A stretch of DNA of 64,000 nt from Bradyrhizobium sp. SZCCT0148. Its GTDB lineage: Bacteria; Pseudomonadota; Alphaproteobacteria; Rhizobiales; Xanthobacteraceae. Of the stretch, positions 1 to 9,152 are shown in pieces. Numbering within the stretch: position 1 is the stretch's first letter; each line of letters begins with the position of its first letter. The stretch is from NCBI RefSeq assembly GCF_018129985.1, contig NZ_JAFCKT010000002.1, forward strand, positions 1 through 64,000, written 5' to 3'. The translations under genes and the position numbers were made by a program. The notes under the pieces are model-generated. The model ran no database searches and was not told the origin of the DNA. It was given only the letters and a program-made list of their open reading frames with translations.

Positions 1-287
1 CCTTAAAGCTAGACTTAAGGTCACACGCTTCGCGAATTACCACCCGTCACGCAAGACGGCCCTCGTCGGAGGCGTACGATCCTTCCCATCTTTACCGCAG
101 TTGTGCTCGGCAGCCTATACACGCCGATAGCATAAACGGCGATTTCAGAATGTCCACTTTGGGTCAATCTCGCCATTTTCGGCCCGGAGCCCTGATGTCC
201 GCTTGTCTCCCGGCAGCGGCGCAATAGCAGACATCTTTCAACCGCCGCTTAGGGCAGACGTTGGCGAATTCTTTCGGGAACAGTGCG
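1..287. other. Gap left of the caspase-like gene
   Basis: I see no convincing gene here. The first 20 bases contain a short inverted repeat (CCTTAA/TTAAGG), possibly a hairpin at the end of a gene outside the window. Around 148-235 there are phrases such as 'tgtccactttgggtcaa' and 'gatgtccgcttgtc' that recur in degenerate form near 3770-3840 and 5915-5990, so this looks like decayed or repeated intergenic DNA. Confidence 0.4.
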
Positions 288-2066
288 TTAATTGCATACC
301 TCTCTGGTGCGGCCAGCCATCGGGGAGGTCTGATCACTGACGGGAGCGGCCTCTACTCTGCATCCTTTGCCGACAGGACGGCACCCGGCGGAATTGCAGA
401 ATAACTGACCAGAGGCTTGCGGTTTACTCGATGGAGCGGACTCGACCTGTCGCCGCTCAGTATCCCGCTTGCGCGCCTCGTCCCTTGTAACGACAGGCTT
501 CTTGTCCTGTGCCTTCTCGCATTCGTTGTCATCGTTGACTCGATAGCCAGCGCGACAAGCAATCTTCACGCAGGCGTCTCCATCGGCCCTAAAGCCATGA
601 TCACACACCAAGGGGCAGACACGTCCTGACTTAACCTTGATCGCATCCAACGCATCGGTGCTTGCGAGGGTCGTGTTGAGCTTGGTCCCGGCATACTTGT
701 TAAACTGGGTCAGGGAGCGCTGTGACTTGGCACCCCAATTTCCCTCTTCTGGATCTACAAGACAGCCGACCCGCCGCAGTTCGGACTGTACCGCTTTCGT
801 GAGTTGTTGCGGCGACTGCACCGGTTCAGGGGAGGGTGCAGGCGATGGGAGGGCTGCAATCTTATGATCGGCTATGTTTTTTTCTGCTGCTTGCTTATCG
901 GCAAGAGCCTTCGCAACAGCGGCCTCTATCTCCTTGCGGCGCTGCTCGGCGGCGGCGGCTTTGGCCTCCTCGACCTGTTTGGCCTTCTCGGCAGCGAGCC
1001 TCGCATCTTCAGCAGCCTTGGCGGCGGCGGCGGCCTTGTCCTGTTCGGTCTTCCTAGCGTGGTCGGAGGCGAGCCTCGTTTTTTCATCTTCGGCCTGCCG
1101 AGCCTTCTCCACCGCCGCTGAACGGGCCTCCTCCGCCGCGATTTTGTTAAGTTGACCCTTGGCAAGCCCGGCGTAGAAGCCATCCGGGTATTGGGCAAGG
1201 AACACGTTCCAGCCCTCGCGAGTGCCGAGTTGAAGGGCTAGCTCATAGTTCCGGCGAACAACGTCGTCCGGGCTGGCCTGCGGGCCGGTTGCTGACGGCT
1301 TTGCTGCAACGAGCGCCACGTCATCACCGCCTAGCGAGCCGTAGACATACGGTTCCTGCTTGTAACTGGTATTCTTCAACACATCGTCGCGGACGAAGCC
1401 GAACGCCTTGCGGAGGTCCAGACCGGGTGTCGGCAGCCGCTCGACAAGCGCAGCCGCAAACGGGCTGTTCTTTGAGTCGCCATCGGACGCCGTTGACCCG
1501 GCTTTCGCCGCGAACGCAATCATCGTGTTCGGGCTGGTCGGCTCGATCTTGGCGAGGCCGCGACCGATGGCACGGGCAGCAACTGTTCGCTTCATGGTCT
1601 TGGCGAAAGGATTGTCGCGGCAGGCGTCGAGTATGATCAACCGAAGCTGCTTCGCGGGCTCGACAGCGAACAGCGCCCGGTCAAGCGCCACGGTCTCGTC
1701 GAGAACATCACTGTCGGTCTCAAGGGCTGCATCGGTCGGTATGAGGTAGTTGGTCCCATCAAGTTCGATGCCGTGACCGGCGTAGTAGATCACGGCCACT
1801 TCAGCATCTCGCGCACGTTGGCCGAACTCGCGCAGGGCCCTGCGCATCTCCGAAGCGTTCAGGTCTGTCTTGATGTCGATCCAATCAAATCCGGCCTTCT
1901 TGAGCATGCCCCCAATCAGGGCGGCATCGTTCGCCGGGTTGGAGAGCTTTGGAACGCTCCTATAGGCCGAGTTGCCCATCACCAATGCTATACGGCGCTC
2001 CGCATGGGCCGGGCCGCACATAAGCCAAATGGAAACGATCAAAGAAAACCAGCGAAAAGCGCCCAT
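288..2066 (-). CDS. Secreted caspase-family (peptidase C14) protein with Cys-rich C-terminus
   Basis: 592 aa. Residues 1-22 form a signal peptide ending in Ala-His-Ala. A caspase p20-like domain follows (about 24-260), with the catalytic His in YYAGHG (H98) and the catalytic Cys in LDACRDN (C149), so the dyad is intact. Residues about 305-400 are an Ala/Lys/Glu-rich coiled coil. Residues about 420-520 look like a peptidoglycan-binding-type segment followed by a Cys-rich, EGF-like stretch with repeated C-x3-C and C-x4-C spacing. Proteins of this layout are common in Bradyrhizobium, often in many copies per genome; their substrates are not established to my knowledge. The location is inferred to be periplasmic or surface. 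The ATG start is supported by the signal peptide. The gene stands alone in a gene-poor part of the island. Confidence 0.88.
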   Translation of the reverse strand: MGAFRWFSLIVSIWLMCGPAHAERRIALVMGNSAYRSVPKLSNPANDAALIGGMLKKAGFDWIDIKTDLNASEMRRALREFGQRARDAEVAVIYYAGHGIELDGTNYLIPTDAALETDSDVLDETVALDRALFAVEPAKQLRLIILDACRDNPFAKTMKRTVAARAIGRGLAKIEPTSPNTMIAFAAKAGSTASDGDSKNSPFAAALVERLPTPGLDLRKAFGFVRDDVLKNTSYKQEPYVYGSLGGDDVALVAAKPSATGPQASPDDVVRRNYELALQLGTREGWNVFLAQYPDGFYAGLAKGQLNKIAAEEARSAAVEKARQAEDEKTRLASDHARKTEQDKAAAAAKAAEDARLAAEKAKQVEEAKAAAAEQRRKEIEAAVAKALADKQAAEKNIADHKIAALPSPAPSPEPVQSPQQLTKAVQSELRRVGCLVDPEEGNWGAKSQRSLTQFNKYAGTKLNTTLASTDALDAIKVKSGRVCPLVCDHGFRADGDACVKIACRAGYRVNDDNECEKAQDKKPVVTRDEARKRDTERRQVESAPSSKPQASGQLFCNSAGCRPVGKGCRVEAAPVSDQTSPMAGRTREVCN

Positions 2067-2879
2067 TTCAGTCCCCGGTAATATGTGCGCAGCCTATGCA
2101 TAGACTGCCCAAAGGCAAGCGGGGCTTATGTGACAGTTATCACATTATTGGGGTTGGCGCCTCGTGAGGACCCCAGACTCCAGACCCAGAACCACTGAGT
2201 CCGCTCTGGTTCATGATCGCCGTTCGGCGGGTCCGCCGCTTTCTTCTCGCTTACCTCCATGAGCTGACTACCGGGGACGCTGCCTAAACTTCTCATTCGG
2301 GCCAAAAGCGGAATTGGCAATGCCGTGCGAGGGGGCCACCAAACAAGCGGTTTCAAAGGGACAGCTGTCTCTCGCCTTGTCCGGTCTCAAGGACTGAACA
2401 CACCGCTCCGCGCCGCGAGCCGATCGGGGTTATGAGTACGAGCTCTAGTCCAGCTGCGGCTGTAAACAGGCGAGGCGCCGACCTTCGCACCAGAGGTGCC
2501 TCGGGTTGTTCGTCCACCAGAGGCCCTTTCCTTTTGCTATGACCTAATCGCCGAATTCGTCGAGACGTGCCTGATGATCAATATGAAATTAGCTTGCCGA
2601 ACGGCTTGGTGCGTATGTCAAATAAACTGACATAGATTGGGATTGCCGATTTTTCCCGACAGTAGTTAGATTCTTGTTGGCAGAAGCGAGTCAACTTGGC
2701 ATGGTTCTGAGGACCGGGGCTGGCGTTCATCTCGCATCGATTTACACCCGGGTTCTGAAGCAACGGCAACGCTGCGGCAGGGGTTTTAGTACGTGTTTTT
2801 TAGATCAGCCTAGTGAACTCCTGAGGCCGCCTTCTAGGTGGCCTCTTCGTTGAGAATTCAATTCTGCGGGGACATTGCA
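2067..2879. other. Gene-poor stretch, about 800 bp
   Basis: No reading frame here is convincing. It contains a hairpin at about 2823-2847 (GAGGCC...GGCCTC followed by TT), which resembles a terminator, and AT-rich DNA at about 2575-2680. It may be the remains of lost genes. Confidence 0.4.
2823..2850 (+). terminator. Hairpin GAGGCC...GGCCTC, possible terminator
   Basis: An imperfect stem (gaggccgcc / ggtggcctc) around a short loop is followed by 'ttcgttgag'. A similar hairpin in the opposite direction lies at 3239-3263, after the 76-aa gene. No gene is recognisable just upstream on the plus strand, so its use is uncertain. Confidence 0.3.
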
Positions 2880-3185
2880 ATGGCAAAACCAGCCGTTTCC
2901 CGTGATGCTTTTCGTGGACTATTCGCTTTCTACGCGGCGAAAGCTCATCACGATCACAAAGCCGGAGCCGAGGAATGCCTTTTGAGGTTGTTCGGGTCTG
3001 CGGAATATATTCCTGATCGCCTGCTGCAGAAATGGTCCGAAAAAGCTGACCAACTCGGTCCAGAAACCGTCGGCAGTGTAGTTGAGCCACGAGCCCGTGA
3101 AATCGCGAGCGGCGGCGCGCGGTACGACCATGCGAGTGATTTTCTCCACTCGCTCCTGAGAGACCTCGGGCGAAAAGTGCAGTGA
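2880..3185 (+). CDS. Hypothetical protein, 101 aa (doubtful)
   Basis: ATG at 2880 has a GGGGA sequence 5 bases upstream. The predicted protein is hydrophilic and helical, with the segment LLRLFGSAEYIPDRLLQKW in its middle. I do not recognise the family. Third-position GC is only slightly above average, and a minus-strand frame across the same bases is nearly as good, so coding status is uncertain. An upstream in-frame start at 2838 has no ribosome binding site. Confidence 0.35.
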   Translation: MAKPAVSRDAFRGLFAFYAAKAHHDHKAGAEECLLRLFGSAEYIPDRLLQKWSEKADQLGPETVGSVVEPRAREIASGGARYDHASDFLHSLLRDLGRKVQ

Positions 3186-3238
3186 GCAGATGCGCCGTTT
3201 CTGCGGCGCTTGGACTACCTGCTCAGCATCCTTCGAAA

Positions 3239-3263
3239 GAGGCCATCCACCGAGGCGGCCTTA
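3239..3263 (-). terminator. Probable terminator after the 76-aa gene
   Basis: On the minus strand the stop codon (3261-3263) runs into AGGCCGCC...TGGCCT followed by CTTTCG. The stem is short and imperfect. It is similar in sequence to the hairpin at 2823-2850. Confidence 0.35.
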
Positions 3264-3491
3264 CTTCGGCCCCGGGAGATCGTCCTTCTTCGGCGGCCGT
3301 AGGCCGGGCGAGTTGAGCCAGTCGTCCATATGAGCGGCAGTCTCTGCTTGCCTCGCTCTCAATAATGCCGCGTCGCGCACCGGTCCGTGCGGCAGCAATC
3401 TGGCCTCTTCCAAGAGCTTGTGAGCTTCTTCGAGAAGCCGTTCCTTGAGTGATTTTGTTTGTTTGAAACGACGCCGAGGAATGATCGTCAC
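3261..3491 (-). CDS. Small conserved Bradyrhizobium-type protein, 76 aa
   Basis: I chose the GTG at 3491 because a strong AAAGGAG site lies seven bases upstream. The frame can be extended to ATG 3542, but no ribosome binding site is seen there. The protein starts TIIPRRRFKQTKSL, has a helical Leu/Glu/Arg-rich middle and the motif RARQAETAAHMDDWLNSPGL. I recall this short family as widespread and multicopy in Bradyrhizobium; no function is known to me. It lies between gene-poor stretches of the island. Confidence 0.72.
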   Translation of the reverse strand: MTIIPRRRFKQTKSLKERLLEEAHKLLEEARLLPHGPVRDAALLRARQAETAAHMDDWLNSPGLRPPKKDDLPGPK

Positions 3492-4193
3492 AGCGCGCTC
3501 CTTTTCCGTTTGAGGAAGGCGGGAGCGCAGGGGCGTTCTCATCACGGACAAAAGCCGAGGTCCGCTCCGTGATGAAGGGATAATGACTTACCCCCGGGGT
3601 TGGTTCTACATCTTTTGATACGATGCGGGAAATAATTAATCTTCAAAACCTACTCAAACTGAGTGACCTACTCAACTGAGCCACTCGCAAATTCAAATTA
3701 CGCCACCGAGGTCAGAAACAGCTAGCACGCACCCGGGGCCTTTTGCGCACTCAAAAAGCGATCCAAAAAGTGTCAGCCTAGGGTCAACAGCGCCGGTTTT
3801 CGGCCGTGGGAAGTCAGGTCCGTCATGGCAACGGCCGAGCATCGGGAGCCGTGTGACTCAAGAGGGTCATGCACGTTCCGGGAGCGCCCGGAGCTGAAAT
3901 TCCTCCAGGCGACTCGTCAATCGCGTCGATCTCGCCTGAGTTCGGGAATTCCGGCCCACGGGCTTTGAACATGTCGCAGCACTTTGCCCCAACTGACAGT
4001 TCAGAAGGCGCTTGATCCCTCTCCGGGGAGAAGTTGATGAATGCTGAGGTGGCGTCGCTTTCACAAGCGCACCAATGGTTGCTTAGAAAATCGGCATTTG
4101 CCTATAATTAATGCTAAAATTTACTCACTCTCAATGAGTACAAACCTACGCTGGCTTACAAGTTGAACAAAATTCAGTCAAGTAGGTACTATA
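3492..4193. other. Gene-poor stretch upstream of the MCP gene
   Basis: About 700 bp without a convincing gene. It holds two near-identical copies of CTACTCAA(A)CTGAG (3650-3663 and 3668-3680), and a TACTCA/TGAGTA inverted repeat at 4122-4140, about 55 bp before the chemoreceptor start. Another decayed 'gggtcaa' segment lies near 3770-3850. Confidence 0.4.
4122..4140. promoter_or_regulatory. Inverted repeat TACTCA-N7-TGAGTA upstream of the MCP gene
   Basis: A perfect 6-bp inverted repeat with a 7-base spacer lies in AT-rich DNA about 55 bp upstream of the chemoreceptor ATG. Related half-sites (ACTCA...TGAG) occur twice at 3650-3680. It could be an operator, but no regulator is encoded nearby. 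Confidence 0.3.
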
Positions 4194-5879
4194 ATGCGCC
4201 TCACGGACATTTCGATTCGAAACAAGGTTCTCTCGGCATTCTCCGTCGTGGTCCTCGTGGCGCTAGGCCTAGGCGCCTTCGCCGTTGATCGCCTGGGGTC
4301 AGTGAATGACTCGGCGGCCGAAATCCGCGACAATTGGCTGCCCGCGACTGGATGGCTTGGCTCGCTCTCCAAGTCCGCCGAGCAAGTGCGGCAGCGCCAA
4401 GGGCAGTTGGTCCTCTCGTCAAGTGCGAGCGAGGTAGCTCGCTCGGAAGGACTGATAGGAGAAACGCTCCAAGATTTTGACCAGGTCTGGAAGAAATACG
4501 AGCCCACGGTTACTACATCGGCTGAGATGGCTATCGTAGAACCTCTCAAGAGGGCTTGGGCGACCTATCTGCAAAACGGCAGGCAGCTTGCCGATCTCGC
4601 GAAGAAGAACCGGGATGAGGCCGCGCAATTCTACATGAGCAAAATGGCCGAGGACTTCAGGCCCGTCCGCAAGGGGTTCGCCGATGTTCTCGCCTTCAAT
4701 GTAGATGCGGGCAAGAAGGAAGCGGACAAAGGCGCCGAAATTTTCCGCTCCGCCCGGATGTGGATTTTGGGCGCCTTGGCGGTAGCCGCCGGGCTTTGCG
4801 CTCTGATGGGATACTTGATCATCGCGAGTGTCTCAAGACCAATCGTGGCGATGACAGATATCATGAGGCGACTTGCGGGCGGCGACCGGGCTGTCGCAAT
4901 CGACGGCGTCGATCGCAAGGACGAGATCGGCAAGATGGCCGGTGCGGTTCTGGTCTTCAAGGAAAGCGCGATTGAGACTGAACGACTGCGGGAAGCACAG
5001 GCCGAGGGGGAGAAGTCGGCCGCCGAGCAGCGCAAGCGCGACATGCGCAATTTAGCTGACGCTTTCGAAAGCGCTGTTGGTGAAATCGTCGAGACGGTCT
5101 CCACAGCTTCAACGGAGCTTGAAGCTTCCGCCTCAACGTTGACAAGAACCGCCGAGCGGTCGCAAACATTGACGACGATGGTCGCCTCGGCGTCCGAAGA
5201 AGCCTCCACAAATGTGCAGTCTGTTGCTTCCGCGAGTGAAGAGCTGGCATCCTCCATCACTGAGATAAGTCGACAAATTCAGGAGTCTGCGCGGGTTGCT
5301 AGTGAGGCCGTGCAGCAGGCTCGGGCTACAAATGAACGCGTCGGCACGCTGTCCAAAGCCGCGTCTCGCATTGGCGACGTCGTGGAATTGATTAACACAA
5401 TCGCGGGTCAAACCAATCTGCTCGCGCTAAATGCTACAATTGAGGCTGCCCGCGCGGGCGACGCCGGACGCGGCTTTGCTGTTGTAGCCTCCGAAGTAAA
5501 GGCCCTGGCGGAACAGACCGCAAAGGCGACTGGAGAAATCGGTCAGCAAATTACGTCTATCCAAGGCGCAACTGATGAATCGGTTGCCGCGATCCGGCAG
5601 ATCAGCGGAACTATTGAGCGGCTTTCCGAAATCTCATCTACGATTGCAGCGGCGATTGAAGAGCAAGGTGCTGCTACGCAGGAAATCTCGCGAAACGTGC
5701 AGCAAGCCGCTCAGGGCACGCATGGTGTCTCGACTCACATCACCGACGTGCAGCAGGGGGCGACTGAAACGGGTTCCGCGTCGTCTCAACTGTTATCGGC
5801 TGCTCAGTCACTCTCCCATGACAGCAATCGACTAAAGCTCGAGGTCGGCAAATTCTTAAGCTCAGTTCGGGCAGCTTAG
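4194..5879 (+). CDS. Methyl-accepting chemotaxis protein
   Basis: 561 aa. There is a transmembrane helix near residues 9-29, a periplasmic helical region of about 155 residues (four-helix-bundle type), a second transmembrane segment at about 187-210 ([16 protein letters not shown]), a HAMP linker, and a long cytoplasmic signalling coiled coil. The signalling tip has the family's most conserved run ([20 protein letters not shown], then [19 protein letters not shown]). It would relay a ligand signal to CheA/CheW; the ligand is unknown. No CheR/CheB-docking pentapeptide is present at the C-terminus (it ends SSVRAA). It stands alone without che genes, as cargo chemoreceptors on islands often do. 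Codon use is less GC-biased than in the core region. Confidence 0.93.
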   Translation: MRLTDISIRNKVLSAFSVVVLVALGLGAFAVDRLGSVNDSAAEIRDNWLPATGWLGSLSKSAEQVRQRQGQLVLSSSASEVARSEGLIGETLQDFDQVWKKYEPTVTTSAEMAIVEPLKRAWATYLQNGRQLADLAKKNRDEAAQFYMSKMAEDFRPVRKGFADVLAFNVDAGKKEADKGAEIFRSARMWILGALAVAAGLCALMGYLIIASVSRPIVAMTDIMRRLAGGDRAVAIDGVDRKDEIGKMAGAVLVFKESAIETERLREAQAEGEKSAAEQRKRDMRNLADAFESAVGEIVETVSTASTELEASASTLTRTAERSQTLTTMVASASEEASTNVQSVASASEELASSITEISRQIQESARVASEAVQQARATNERVGTLSKAASRIGDVVELINTIAGQTNLLALNATIEAARAGDAGRGFAVVASEVKALAEQTAKATGEIGQQITSIQGATDESVAAIRQISGTIERLSEISSTIAAAIEEQGAATQEISRNVQQAAQGTHGVSTHITDVQQGATETGSASSQLLSAAQSLSHDSNRLKLEVGKFLSSVRAA

Positions 5880-7148
5880 CGGGATGAACGCCAGATCACA
5901 CGCTAGGGCTGGCCCTAGAGTCCACTGTGGGTCAAAACCCGAAGAACTCAGGTTGAGCAAATTTGGTCCGCTCTGGCGCGATAAATGGACCTCCGTGAGA
6001 CCCAGCGCGGAAGCGATGAAAAGGCATCCTGGCTGTCGTGAATTCGCGCGCATCACAACGCGTATGCTCAACTTGGACCTGCGCCTAGTCACGGCTAAGT
6101 GGCATAGAGCCTTCGAAGCGGGCGTTCTGAATTCCAAGGACGGAGAAAATGAATTCCGCGCCAGCGGGCCCTCGCAACACCATTCTGTCGAGGCGGCGCT
6201 CGAGTACAGAGACAGCGGCGGCTGCAGACTGAAAGAACGTGGCTTGGCGGGAAAATCGTCACTTGATGCCGGCAGAGCGCCGTGACTCCGAATGCGATCG
6301 CGAGGACGCTTCGGGGCGAAGAAAGCTCGAAGGGGGCGAAAAGGCGGAGGCCGCTCTTCCGAAGTCCGGACGAGAGCACGAGGAGCAGTTCGCAGACCGG
6401 AAGCCGAACGCGGCGCAATCGACGAACAGTGGATCAGCGCGGCTTTTGACCCGCAACCGGCGCCACATTGTGCCCGGATCAACAAGCGTGCCCCAACGAT
6501 CGTTGGCCTAGTCGAGCAACTTGGCCGGTACACCATGGCTATCAAGACAAGACAGGCGCTCTGACGGCCGTTCAGGTCTTGCCTGAGCCCCTCAACAGCC
6601 GGGGACTTCCCCTCCCCCCGCTATTCCGCGTTCCCTCACCAGCGGGGTTCTATCTACCGTGGCAGCCAGTTTCCGAATTCTCCCGGGGACTCGCTCCTCG
6701 TCCAGTGAGCGGTTTCATCGATCTCCTGACGCCGCTGGCCTGGCAGGTACCAGAGAGCCGAACCTCGTGAGTGCAAGAAGGTGCCAAACTCACGATGCGC
6801 GAAGGCTTTAGGATCTCGGATATCCCGAGGTCGGCTATGTGGAGACTGTGAGGTTTACCGCTTTATTGCGGTCCGCCGGGTTAAGCGGAAGGAGCGCGGA
6901 AGGCTAGGGCGCAACGGTCAATGCATGAATGCAGCGACGCGGCATCAAGAGAACTGCTTTCGGCCTCAAGGCGCGCACTGCCCACGAAGGAACATTAACC
7001 ATCCAAAGTATAAGAGCTCCCGGAGCTGGCGCTCGGCGACGATCGCACTACATAATGTCCGCTATCGCGATCCTTGCGAAGGCGGCCGCCGCTGGTGTTG
7101 GAAGCACCAACGACGGCCTAACCACAACCGGCTCTGGAGGAGTCAGTC
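5880..7148. other. Long gene-poor stretch (about 1.27 kb)
   Basis: Apart from the possible remnant at 5884-6285, I see no gene with a credible start, codon bias or family resemblance. The opening (5915-5990) repeats the degenerate 'gtccactgtgggtcaaaac ... ggtccgctctgg' theme seen near 150 and 3780. The last 150 bp should hold the promoter for the 7.1-12.4 kb cluster, but no clear -35/-10 pair is visible. Confidence 0.4.
5884..6285 (+). pseudogene. Possible remnant of a small gene
   Basis: The frame from 5884 encodes an irregular 133-aa sequence. Its middle (about 6085-6160; TAKWHRAFEAGVLNSKDGENEFRA) reads like genuine protein, while both flanks do not. I vaguely recall similar segments in short Bradyrhizobium hypothetical proteins. 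It is best treated as a degraded fragment. Confidence 0.3.
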
Positions 7149-7334
7149 ATGGCTAAGCGCAACTATAGCCCCGATTCGGGGCAGAACTCCCACAACTCTG
7201 TTTCGATGACCGGCACGGATTTCCGCGTGCCGGGAGGTACGATGTCGACCGCGATCGGCACCCCGGCGCCCGATCCGGGCGGTGCCCTGAGCACGAAGGC
7301 CAAGCCCTCCACCATCGTCAACTCCATCAATTAG
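7149..7334 (+). CDS. Unrecognised 61-aa protein, first gene of the island cluster
   Basis: ATG 7149 is preceded by a strong site (GGAGGAG, six bases upstream), which supports translation. The product is Ser/Thr/Pro/Gly-rich and probably disordered (AKRNYSPDSGQNSHN...). It has no membrane segment or known motif. It is separated from the next gene by 179 bp of stem-loop-rich DNA. It could be a leader peptide, a small structural or regulatory partner of the downstream proteins, or unrelated to them. No family is recognised. Confidence 0.65.
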   Translation: MAKRNYSPDSGQNSHNSVSMTGTDFRVPGGTMSTAIGTPAPDPGGALSTKAKPSTIVNSIN

Positions 7335-7353
7335 GATCGGGCTGATCGGCCTA

Positions 7354-7451
7354 GCCGGCTCGCAAAAGCCGGCGCGATCCATCTTCGATCCTGTTGGCGG
7401 TCGCCATCGCGTCGCGGTGGCGAACGTCTCCGTATGTCCGTACGGCATACG
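7354..7451 (+). promoter_or_regulatory. Structured leader: three stem-loops before the GIY-YIG-like gene
   Basis: Three inverted repeats follow one another: GCCGGCT/AGCCGGC (7354-7373, 6-base loop), TCGCCATCGC/GCGGTGGCGA (7401-7423, one G-T pair, 3-base loop), and CGTATG-T-CCGTACGG-CATACG (7431-7451), almost a perfect 20-bp palindrome. None is followed by a U-tract, so a simple terminator is unlikely. The last could be a dimeric operator or an RNA hairpin. Function is inferred only from position. Confidence 0.45.
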
Positions 7452-7513
7452 GTCGATGACGTGATCGCGACTGGCCTGGTCACCGATCCCTCTCACAGAG
7501 ACGGGATTTTGTC

Positions 7514-8473
7514 ATGTCGTTTTTCCGCGCTTCGGCTTCCATGATGGAAGCCACGTCCACCCTCATCCACCGTAGCGGCTCCGATATCCTCGGCGTGCGG
7601 GAAGCAATCGACGACCTCACGGGTCTCACGGTGACCGCGTTTCCCATGACGATGGTTCGGGACATCATCCCGGCTCGCGCCATGATGACGGCGGCCTACG
7701 TGCTCTCCGGCTTGCTCTCGAACCGCCGCCGCATCTATTTGGGCGAATCGAGCCGGATCGGGCGCAGGCTCTATGATCACAGCTGCGATCCGAGCAAGGG
7801 CTTCGCCGTTGAGGTCTTTGTGATCACCAAGTGCGGCCTCGACCCGCTCGACAAGACGGCGGCTTTGTACCTTCAGGCCCACCTCACGCGCGTGGCCGAA
7901 GATGCAGGCGTTATCACGGTTCAGAAGGGCACGGGTGCGCAGGCGATCGACCCCTCTCTGCGTCACGCGACCACCTATTTCAAGATGGCCAAGATCGCAG
8001 AACGCCTTTTGTTCGATGCGGGATGCGTTGCGTTTCAGAACCACCCCGCGGCTCCGAACACGCTGCCGGACGACTTGAGCGAGCCGCTCGCGCCGATCTC
8101 TGAGGATGACGCTGCTCCGATCGAAATCGGCGTCCTCACCCGCAACGCCGGCACCGAAGAGTATCAGCTCGCGTACGGCGACCTCTGGGCCCGCGGTTGC
8201 TATGCGGACGCCGGCTTCGTCGTCACGGCGGGTTCGGAGCTGCGCCGGGAGACCAACCCGAGCGTCAACCCGATCCTCCACGCCCGTCGGGAGGAGCTGC
8301 TGGATGCCGGCGTGCTTGCCGACATTCCGGGCCTCAGGGATCGCCAGCGCCTGACGGTCTCGGTGTGGTTTCCCTCGCCGAGCATCGCCGCCAAGGTGGT
8401 GACGGGCGCCCACGTCGCCAGCAACAAGTGGGTGCCGATTACCGACCCGGGTCCGTTCGTCCTGGGCACCTGA
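7514..8473 (+). CDS. GIY-YIG-like domain protein, 319 aa
   Basis: Residues about 60-140 resemble the GIY-YIG fold: a YVLSGL strand (Y62), RRIYLGES as the 'YIG' strand (Y75-G77), R84-R85 and H89 on the following helix, then a strand FAVEVFVIT and a helix DKTAALYLQAHL. In true GIY-YIG nucleases that helix carries a catalytic Glu; here the matching place appears to be Q121 or another non-acidic residue, so the domain may bind nucleic acid without cutting. The C-terminal 180 residues are unrecognised. The start has a modest GGGA site. The stop is one base from the next ATG, so translation is probably coupled. The fold call rests on reading the motif, not on a search. Confidence 0.6.
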   Translation: MSFFRASASMMEATSTLIHRSGSDILGVREAIDDLTGLTVTAFPMTMVRDIIPARAMMTAAYVLSGLLSNRRRIYLGESSRIGRRLYDHSCDPSKGFAVEVFVITKCGLDPLDKTAALYLQAHLTRVAEDAGVITVQKGTGAQAIDPSLRHATTYFKMAKIAERLLFDAGCVAFQNHPAAPNTLPDDLSEPLAPISEDDAAPIEIGVLTRNAGTEEYQLAYGDLWARGCYADAGFVVTAGSELRRETNPSVNPILHARREELLDAGVLADIPGLRDRQRLTVSVWFPSPSIAAKVVTGAHVASNKWVPITDPGPFVLGT

Positions 8474-8474
8474 C

Positions 8475-9152
8475 ATGGCGAGCACGCCCGTGAACTTCAC
8501 GTCCTTGCCGGTGTCGGAGCATTTGCTCCGGCACCGCGACCCCGTTGCGATCACCAATTCGAGCAGCGTCCGGTCGTACGTGGCCGACGAATTCGCTCAG
8601 TCCCATTGGGGGCGAACGGCAGGCATCGCCGCCGACGGGACGGGTAACGTCTCGTCGATCGGCACTAAGCCGTCGTCGACGGCATGGCCGTTTGACCGGA
8701 AAGACGCCCCTGCGCTCGCTTGGTGGCGGACGCTGCCCCGCGAAATGCTTCGCGAGACGGAGAATCTCGTGCTGCACGCCACCCTCGGCCAGATCAGCCT
8801 CATGCGCCCCGGTAACGGCCACATGATTCCCTTGATCGGCAATCCGGCGGCCGCTATCGCCGAGGCCTTTGACTTGGTGCCGATTGCAGAGGCGACGCTC
8901 GAAGTCGACATCGTCATGAGCTCTTTGATGGTGAGCGCGTTGAGCGGCGATATCGCGGCAGCCCTGGTCCTGTCTTACGTCATTCGGCACACCCGCCCCG
9001 ATAATCCTTTTGCGGCCGAGCTCTCGGCGTCCTGGCTCGCGGAAAATGATTGGCGGCTGTCGTGCGGCTCCATCAAGGGTACGAAGACGGAGAGTATGCC
9101 CGTTCCGCACTTGGAAGACGATGGGTCGGCCATTGAAGTGGATCCGGCCTAA
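8475..9152 (+). CDS. Unrecognised 225-aa protein of the island cluster
   Basis: It begins one base after the previous stop. Its own stop overlaps the next start (TAATG at 9150-9154). The protein is soluble, with a His/Trp-containing N-terminal half and a helical Ala/Leu/Ile-rich middle (about residues 120-180, VDIVMSSLMVSALSGDIAAAL). I recognise no domain. The tight packing suggests a stoichiometric partner of the neighbouring proteins. Confidence 0.75.
   Translation: MASTPVNFTSLPVSEHLLRHRDPVAITNSSSVRSYVADEFAQSHWGRTAGIAADGTGNVSSIGTKPSSTAWPFDRKDAPALAWWRTLPREMLRETENLVLHATLGQISLMRPGNGHMIPLIGNPAAAIAEAFDLVPIAEATLEVDIVMSSLMVSALSGDIAAALVLSYVIRHTRPDNPFAAELSASWLAENDWRLSCGSIKGTKTESMPVPHLEDDGSAIEVDPA

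Noticed and set aside
2919..3149. Minus-strand frame overlapping the 101-aa plus-strand candidate
   Set aside because: It starts with GTG without a ribosome binding site. Codon statistics do not decide between the strands, so I kept only the plus-strand option at low confidence.
6468..6770. Plus-strand frame with a Pro/Leu-rich translation
   Set aside because: It has no ribosome binding site, no family likeness and irregular composition, and probably reflects decayed DNA.
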